A stretch of DNA of 23,576 bases from CAZHLD01 sp964533185 (lineage in GTDB: Bacteria > Acidobacteriota > Terriglobia > Acidiferrales > UBA7541): positions 1-23,576 of the forward strand of contig CAZHLD010000048.1 in NCBI GenBank assembly GCA_964533185.1. Reading direction: 5' to 3'. This document shows, one piece after another, positions 19,291 through 23,576 of this stretch (positions are counted from its first letter, which is position 1; each line of letters opens with the position of its first letter). The position numbers and the translations under genes are program-made. The notes beneath the pieces were generated by a model, which had not been told where the DNA came from, made no database searches, and saw only the letters and a program-made list of their open reading frames with translations.

Positions 19291-19494
19291 ATGCCCTACC
19301 AATACAGGCGAGAACCACTCACCCAGGAGGAAGCAAACTGGCTGGCGAATGCCTGTGAGACTCACGAAGAAAAACTTGTTGTGTGGACACTGCTTGACAC
19401 CGGCCTCAGAGTCTCCGAACCGGTGATGGAGAGGGCTGCCAGTGCCAGAATCGCCAAGAATTTATGCTGGGGCATGACCACCTCCGGGCAGTAG
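19291..19494 (+). pseudogene. Tyrosine recombinase (integrase), N-terminal fragment
   Basis: Residues 1-43 read like the start of a site-specific integrase catalytic region: REPLTQEEANWLANACETHEEK, then WTLLDTGLRVSE. The TGLR-x-SE box carries the first catalytic arginine (R40) of the R-K-H-R-H-Y set. Homology ends abruptly at 19419. The remaining frame to TAG 19492-19494 is antisense of another gene's signal peptide. The other five catalytic residues are absent, so it is inactive. The fragment marks the right edge of the island. Confidence 0.7.
19362..19475 (-). pseudogene. Signal-peptide start of a truncated secreted protein
   Basis: On the minus strand GGAGGTGGTC precedes an ATG (19475-19473), and the first 19 residues form a clean Sec signal (MPQHKFLAILALAALSITG). 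At 19420/19419 the frame passes into antisense recombinase sequence and stops at 19362. The rest of the gene is gone. The strand agrees with the DUF1501 remnant at 17288-17542, so both may come from one minus-strand locus; DUF1800-DUF1501 gene pairs are a common arrangement. Confidence 0.55.
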
Positions 19495-19692
19495 TTCCTC
19501 AAACCCCACTGCCGGGGAAAAGTTGCGCATTTTCCGGGCCGCTTACCGTACTGATTCCAAGTGCCTGGGGGACAATCCTGAACCGGGCTAACCAAATCCT
19601 AACACCGCCCGCCCTGGGTGACAACTGTACTAAAGGAGAGGGAAAGGACGGGAGGTGGGCCTGGCCGCGGCGTACAGCCGCCGCTCGGGTTT

Positions 19693-19722
19693 CTGTCAGG
19701 GTTAGCTAATGGGGTGTATACT
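19693..19722 (+). promoter_or_regulatory. Candidate promoter for the second kinase
   Basis: CTGTCA (19693-19698) and TATACT (19717-19722, 5/6) are spaced by 18 bp. A transcript starting near 19730 would exclude the earlier in-frame GTGs at 19618 and 19714 and support GTG 19768 as the start. 19476-19692 holds no gene; it was probably the shared upstream region with the truncated minus-strand gene. Confidence 0.4.
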
Positions 19723-19767
19723 TCTGCCCAGGCGCGCGGGCGCAAGTCCTTCCTGAACGGGTCCGAA

Positions 19768-21135
19768 GTGTCCGACGCATTCAAAGCGGAGCGCTACCGC
19801 ATCGAGCGTGAGATCGGTCGCGGAGGCATGGGCCGCGTCTTCCGCGCGCAGGACACCCGCCTGGGCCGCACCGTCGCCCTGAAGATGCTCCCTGCCGAGG
19901 TCGCCCAGAACGCCGACCTGCGCCGCCGGCTGAAGACTGAAGCGCAGGCCGCCTCGGCTCTCTCCCACCCGTGCATCGCCGTAGTCCACGACTTCGTCGA
20001 GCACGACGGCGAATGTTTCATCGTCTTCGAGTTCGTCGAAGGCGCGACACTGCGCGAGATGATGGCTCGCGAGCGCCTGGCCGCTCGCGAGATTATCCTC
20101 ATTGGGCTGCAGATTTCTGATGGCCTTGCCTGCGCGCACGACCATGGCGTCATCCATCGCGACCTCAAGCCGGAGAACATCATGCTCGTCCCCGGCCCCG
20201 AGCCGCCCGGGCGCGTGAAGATCCTCGACTTCGGCCTGGCCAAGATCCACGCGGCGCAGGCGGTGACCGCCGGCAGCACCACCGTCGGCGAGGCCACCAC
20301 CCGTTCCACCTCTGCGGGCATGATTGTCGGCACGGTGCACTACATGGCCCCGGAGCAGCTCGAAGGCCGCCCCGTAGACCACCGCACCGATCTCCACGCC
20401 CTCGGCGTCGTGCTCTATGAGCTGGCCGCCGGCGCGCATCCCTTTGCCGCAGGCACGCCTGCCTCCACCATCGCCAACATCCTTCGCCAGGAGCCACGGC
20501 CCGTCCTTGAGCACAACGCCGTCGCCCCGCCCGAGCTCGACCGCATCGTCCGCAAGTGTCTTCGCAAGCGGCCCGAGGAACGCTACCCTTCGGCGCGCGA
20601 CCTTCATGCCGACCTCACGCACCTGCACCGCGAGCTGGCCGGCGGATCAGGCGCCGCGTCGCGCGCACCGGCCCGCCCTGCGCCCAGCCCCCCGATCACA
20701 ATCTCGCGCACGATGGCCCGCGTCCTGCTGATGGCCATCAGTATCGGTTACCTCTTGATGTACGGGATCGTGCTCTTCAAGGTGCACGACGTCTTCCGCG
20801 TGGCGCGGGAGCTCTACCACTTCGAGGCGGGCGCGATCCTGCTGACCATCGTGGCCGTGTGCGGCGTCGCCGTGCGGCTCTACTTGCAGTCCGCTGTCTC
20901 CTTCGACTACGCCGATCTCGGACAGAAATTCCGCTGGCTCTTCCCGCTGATTCTCCTGCTCGACGAGGCCTGGGCGTTCACGCCGCTCCTTCTGCTCGGT
21001 CAGCTCACGGGGCTGGCAATTGTCTGCTCGGCGGCGCTGGCCTTTTCGCCGTTCTCCCAGCGCCATCTCGTCAATGCCGCCTATGGCCCCCGCGGCGGGC
21101 GCATCTCTTCAGTGCAGCCGCGCAACAGCCTCTGA
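19768..21135 (+). CDS. Ser/Thr protein kinase with C-terminal four-TM domain
   Basis: 455 residues from GTG 19768. Kinase domain about 9-290: Gly loop GRGGMG (17-22), K39, helix-C E58, HRD (130-132) with LKPEN, DFG (154-156), and GTVHYMAPEQ in the activation segment, all intact. An insert of Ala/Thr-rich sequence (AAQAVTAGSTTVGEATTRSTSAG, in two stretches) precedes the APE motif. After a Pro/Ala linker, four hydrophobic helices end the protein (from ISRTMARVLL onward) with only short loops, so there is no obvious extracellular sensor. The kinase is probably membrane-tethered from the C-terminal side. The frame is open back to GTG 19618, but that part is low-complexity and overlaps the likely promoter; no strong ribosome site supports any start. 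Confidence 0.92.
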   Translation: MSDAFKAERYRIEREIGRGGMGRVFRAQDTRLGRTVALKMLPAEVAQNADLRRRLKTEAQAASALSHPCIAVVHDFVEHDGECFIVFEFVEGATLREMMARERLAAREIILIGLQISDGLACAHDHGVIHRDLKPENIMLVPGPEPPGRVKILDFGLAKIHAAQAVTAGSTTVGEATTRSTSAGMIVGTVHYMAPEQLEGRPVDHRTDLHALGVVLYELAAGAHPFAAGTPASTIANILRQEPRPVLEHNAVAPPELDRIVRKCLRKRPEERYPSARDLHADLTHLHRELAGGSGAASRAPARPAPSPPITISRTMARVLLMAISIGYLLMYGIVLFKVHDVFRVARELYHFEAGAILLTIVAVCGVAVRLYLQSAVSFDYADLGQKFRWLFPLILLLDEAWAFTPLLLLGQLTGLAIVCSAALAFSPFSQRHLVNAAYGPRGGRISSVQPRNSL

Positions 21136-21190
21136 CCAATCGCCGCAGGTCAGCACGGCAACGCGCCCGGAAAAAACTTTTAGAATTCAA

Positions 21191-21219
21191 TTGACACGCC
21201 GCGCAACCCTCCGCATAAT
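21191..21219 (+). promoter_or_regulatory. Strong promoter of the arginine operon
   Basis: A perfect TTGACA (21191-21196), a 17-bp spacer, then CATAAT (21214-21219, 5/6): the best promoter in the window. Transcription would begin near 21226, about 34 nt before argR. The preceding 21136-21190 contains the A/T-rich run ahead of TTGACA and no gene. Confidence 0.8.
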
Positions 21220-21240
21220 TATGCAGTCTTATGTATATTA
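21213..21240 (+). promoter_or_regulatory. Putative ARG-box operator over the -10 element
   Basis: GCATAATTATGC (21213-21224) is a perfect 12-bp palindrome covering the -10 hexamer. A second AT-rich half-symmetric site follows (TTATGTATATTAT, about 21229-21241). Paired AT-rich palindromes of about 18 bp separated by a few bases are how ArgR hexamers bind, so autorepression by arginine-bound ArgR is likely. The specific box consensus for this lineage is not known to me. Confidence 0.55.
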
Positions 21241-21259
21241 TTGAACCCGGGAGCTTCCC

Positions 21260-21709
21260 GTGGGCATGCACAAACGCTTCCGGCAAGGACAGATCCTGAA
21301 AGTGATCGCCAGCGAACCCATTTCGAGCCAGGACGAGCTGCGCCGCCGGCTGACGCACCTGCACGTCCGCGTCACCCAGGCCACCCTCTCGCGCGACCTG
21401 CACGAGCTGAAGCTGGTGAAGACCACCGAGGGCTACAAGCCGCTCGCGGCCGCCCAGGAAGAGATCGCCGCGCTGCCGCCGCTGGCGCGCGCGCTGCGCG
21501 AGTACCTGCTCGACTTCCGCCCGGCCTTCAACCTGCTCGTCCTGAAGACGCCGCCCTCCGGCGCGCAGCCGCTGGCCGCCGCCGTGGACGCCGAGCGCTT
21601 CAAGGAAGTGGTCGGCACGATCGCCGGCGACGATACCGTCCTGATCATCACGCCTTCCCGCGCGGCGCGCGCGGCCGTCCAGAAACGAATGGAGGACCTG
21701 CTCCGATGA
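21260..21709 (+). CDS. argR: Arginine repressor
   Basis: 149 residues, full length for ArgR. The N-terminal winged helix-turn-helix (about 1-70) has ISSQDELRRRL and the family signature TQATLSRDLHELKLVK. The C-terminal arginine-binding and hexamerisation domain (about 80-149) has VLKTPPSGAQPLAAAVD and the GDDT motif (IAGDDTVLII), whose acidic pair contacts arginine. GTG 21260 is preferred over ATG 21266 since GGGAG lies 6 bases before it. The stop overlaps argC by 4 bp (ATGA), so translation is coupled. Placing the regulator first in the biosynthetic operon fits autoregulation through the operator-like palindrome just upstream. Confidence 0.96.
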   Translation: MGMHKRFRQGQILKVIASEPISSQDELRRRLTHLHVRVTQATLSRDLHELKLVKTTEGYKPLAAAQEEIAALPPLARALREYLLDFRPAFNLLVLKTPPSGAQPLAAAVDAERFKEVVGTIAGDDTVLIITPSRAARAAVQKRMEDLLR

Positions 21710-22779
21710 CGCCTGACCCATGGCGCCCCGGTCGCGAAACGGCCGGGACGCCGAAACCCCGGGTCGCCGTCGTCGGGGCAACGGGCTACGCAGGTGGTGA
21801 GCTGGCCCGGCTCCTGCTTCGGCATCCCCGAATCGAGAAACCGATTTTCTTTTTGCGCGACGGCCACGCAAACGTGCGCTGCCTCACCGAAGTCTTCCCG
21901 CAACTCCGCGGCTGGGGCGAGGCGCCGTGTCGGCCGTTTTCCGTCGAAGCCGTCGCGAAGAGCGGCGCGCAAGTGGCGTTCCTGGCGACTCCGCATGAAG
22001 CTTCGCTCGAAATTGTCCCTGCGCTGCTCGCTGCCGGCCTGCGCGTGGTGGACCTGAGCGGCGCCTTCCGCTTCCGCAAGCCGGACACTTTTTCCACCTG
22101 GTACAAGCTCCCCGCGCCCCCGCGCGACCTGCTCAACGAAGCCGTGTACGGCCTGCCCGAGCTTTACGCCGACGAACTCGCGCACGCGCGTCTTGTCGCT
22201 AATCCCGGCTGCTACCCCACGTCCGTCATTCTCGGCCTGCGTCCGCTCGTTGAATCCGGCTGGATCGCTCGCAGCCGCGGCGTGGTGTGCGACTGCAAGT
22301 CCGGCGCAACGGGCGCCGGCAAAGAGCCGAGGCGCGAGCTGCACTTCGCCGAAGTGGACGAAAACTTCCGCGCCTACAGCCTCTTCAGCCACCGGCACAC
22401 GCCCGAAGTCACCGATCACCTGGGCCTGGCGAGCGGCGATGTGATTTTCTCAACGCACCTGCTGCCTCTCGCGCGCGGCATTCTTTCCACTCTCTACGTC
22501 TGGCTCGACGAGCCGCGCCCCGCCGCCGAAATCGAATCGCTCTATCGCCGCGCGTACGCCGGGAGGCCGATGGTGCGCATTTGGCCGGCGGGGTATCTGC
22601 CGGAGCTGCAGCACGTGACGCACACAAATTTTTGCGACATCGGATTTGCGCTCGACCCGTCGGGCGAGCGGCTGGCCGTGGTCTCCTGCCTCGACAATCT
22701 GGGCAAGGGCGCCGCGGGCCAGGCAGTGCAAAACTTGAACGGCATGTACGGATTCGAGGAGGCCACCGCACTCACATGA
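21706..22779 (+). CDS. argC: N-acetyl-gamma-glutamyl-phosphate reductase
   Basis: 357 residues; third step of arginine (ornithine) synthesis, NADPH-dependent reduction of N-acetylglutamyl phosphate to the semialdehyde in the cytoplasm. The N-terminal Rossmann fold has VAVVGATGYAGGELARLL (20-37), and the catalytic cysteine is C169 in NPGCYPTS. HRHTPEV supplies the conserved histidine region, and the end SCLDNLGKGAAGQAVQNLN is the standard family C-terminus. About 18 extra Pro/Arg-rich residues precede the Rossmann fold. GGAGG at about 21691 and the ATGA overlap with argR fix the start. It overlaps argB by 4 bp in turn. Confidence 0.97.
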   Translation: MTPDPWRPGRETAGTPKPRVAVVGATGYAGGELARLLLRHPRIEKPIFFLRDGHANVRCLTEVFPQLRGWGEAPCRPFSVEAVAKSGAQVAFLATPHEASLEIVPALLAAGLRVVDLSGAFRFRKPDTFSTWYKLPAPPRDLLNEAVYGLPELYADELAHARLVANPGCYPTSVILGLRPLVESGWIARSRGVVCDCKSGATGAGKEPRRELHFAEVDENFRAYSLFSHRHTPEVTDHLGLASGDVIFSTHLLPLARGILSTLYVWLDEPRPAAEIESLYRRAYAGRPMVRIWPAGYLPELQHVTHTNFCDIGFALDPSGERLAVVSCLDNLGKGAAGQAVQNLNGMYGFEEATALT

Positions 22780-23576
22780 GACTCGTCGTGAAAATTGCCG
22801 GAGCTTTGCTGGACGACACTGCCGCGGTGCGCAACATCGCGCGTCAGGTGGCCGAGCTGGCGCAAGCCGGTCACGAACTGCTCGTCGTCCACGGTGGCGG
22901 AAAAATCTTCACCGCCGCGCTTGCGCAGATGGGCATCGAAAGCCGCTTTGTTGCCGGCCTGCGCGTCACCGACCGCGCCACGCGCGACGTTGCCGTGATG
23001 GTCCTGGGTGGCGTGCTCAATAAACGCCTCGCCGCGGCCATTTCCGAAGCCGGACAGCCCGCCGTCGGCGTTTCCGCCGGCGACGCCGCCTGCTTCCTCG
23101 CCGAGCCGCTCGTCCACGACGAAGCCGTCGGCAGCCTGGGCTTTGTCGGCTACCTCACCGGCGTCAACCTCGAATTTCTCGAATCGCTGTGGCGCGCGGG
23201 AATTGTGCCGGTAGCGTCGTGCCTGGGCCTCGGCGCCGATGGCGAGCTGTACAACATCAACGCCGACCACATGGCCGCCGCCTCGGCCGAGTTCATCCAC
23301 GCCGACCGGCTCGTCTACCTCACCGACGTCGCCGGCGTGCTCGACGGCGAAAAAGTGCTTAAGTCCGTCTCCACCGGCGAGCTCGACGACATGGTGCGCA
23401 GCAATAAAGTGAGCGGCGGCATGGTGCTGAAGCTAGAAGCCTGCAAGCGCGCGCTGGGCGCGGGCGTCAGCCAGGTACGCATCGTCGGTGGCACTCGCCC
23501 GAAGGCGCTGCTCAACGCCGCGAACGGCGGCCGCTCCACCGGCACGCGCGTCCTGCCCATGTTCCCGGTCGAGCGC
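22776..23576 (+). CDS. argB: Acetylglutamate kinase, C-terminus beyond window
   Basis: 267 residues visible, no stop before the window ends. It phosphorylates N-acetylglutamate, the step before ArgC and usually the point of arginine feedback. Amino-acid-kinase fold signs: the opening VVKIAGALLDD (4-14, where many members have KxGGS), LVVHGGGK (36-43), RVTD, LYNINADHMAA for substrate binding, VYLTDVAGVLDG, and KVSGGMVLKLEAC near the ATP site. GTRV close to the window edge is near the normal C-terminus, so only a few residues are probably missing. ATGA overlap with argC; GGAGG lies about 15 bases upstream. Confidence 0.95.
   Translation, partial: MRLVVKIAGALLDDTAAVRNIARQVAELAQAGHELLVVHGGGKIFTAALAQMGIESRFVAGLRVTDRATRDVAVMVLGGVLNKRLAAAISEAGQPAVGVSAGDAACFLAEPLVHDEAVGSLGFVGYLTGVNLEFLESLWRAGIVPVASCLGLGADGELYNINADHMAAASAEFIHADRLVYLTDVAGVLDGEKVLKSVSTGELDDMVRSNKVSGGMVLKLEACKRALGAGVSQVRIVGGTRPKALLNAANGGRSTGTRVLPMFPVER

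Larger units (their letters stand above)
17543..19419. mobile_element. Lower-G+C island between two truncated genes
   Basis: Both edges cut minus-strand genes: a DUF1501 gene on the left and the signal-peptide start of a secreted protein on the right. Inside, G+C content is visibly lower than in the flanks. It holds a two-gene cassette, 15-bp direct repeats, a 26-bp palindrome and the N-terminal part of a tyrosine recombinase. 17543-18009 is unassigned: a 43-codon plus-strand ORF starts at 17545 (MSFKRFWFTDLSQ), and the minus strand is open over roughly 17545-17815 with protein-like composition, but I recognise neither. 18983-19290 has no gene I can support. The edges are inferred, not proven, insertion junctions. 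Confidence 0.55.

Noticed and set aside
19618..19767. Extra 50 N-terminal codons for the second kinase
   Set aside because: Low-complexity translation, no ribosome site, and it overlaps the likely promoter at 19693-19722.

Overview
The window is G+C-rich bacterial DNA. Several gene types recall Acidobacteria or a near relative: Pkn-type Ser/Thr kinases with TPR or membrane tails, DUF1501 remnants, small secreted proteins, many extragenic palindromic repeats, and genes packed on both strands. This placement is inferred from gene style, not from a marker gene. One run of exactly 100 N (9055-9154) shows that this is a scaffold from a draft assembly or MAG.

Layout. 1-3737: the end of msrB, a multi-TM GT-C-like membrane protein, a polyprenyl-phosphate-mannose synthase-like GT2, and an NADPH-dependent FMN reductase. 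3847-5024: two small exported proteins, one a cupin. 5276-5455: tRNA-Val(GAC) followed directly by a decayed tandem copy of itself. 5640-8563: a kinase with a membrane anchor and TPR repeats, plus a small partner ORF. 8874-9184: a secreted-protein start that runs into the assembly gap. 9319-14043: a membrane GT2, then on the minus strand a methyltransferase with a signal peptide and a three-domain adenylating enzyme-ACP-acyltransferase fusion. 14188-14977: a cold-shock gene with a long structured leader and a small basic protein. 15021-15228: an array of palindromic repeats. 15297-17160: a SnoaL-like protein (minus strand), then GlsB/YeaQ-like, small 2-TM and MerT-like membrane proteins. 17288-19475: two truncated minus-strand genes bracketing a foreign-looking island of lower G+C. 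19768-21135: a second Ser/Thr kinase with four C-terminal TM segments. 21191 to the end: argR-argC-argB with 4-bp overlaps behind a strong promoter and an operator-like palindrome.

Two things stand out. First, the island at about 17543-19419 carries a compact two-gene minus-strand cassette: a nucleoside 2-deoxyribosyltransferase-like (DUF4406-type) enzyme overlapping a six-TM protein. The cassette is bracketed by 15-bp direct repeats, and a tyrosine-recombinase fragment lies at the island's right edge. An enzyme of the NDRT/TIR-like fold class beside a membrane protein suggests a nucleotide-based conflict or defence module. That function is inference only. Second, one palindromic repeat family (TCCTGAG, variable hairpin core, CGAAGGATC) recurs in very different settings: inside the tRNA relic, in frame within the linker of the large fusion enzyme, and as an array at 15021-15228. 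A second hairpin repeat (TGCCCCACCCTT core) recurs three times, and one copy sits exactly at the edge of the assembly gap.
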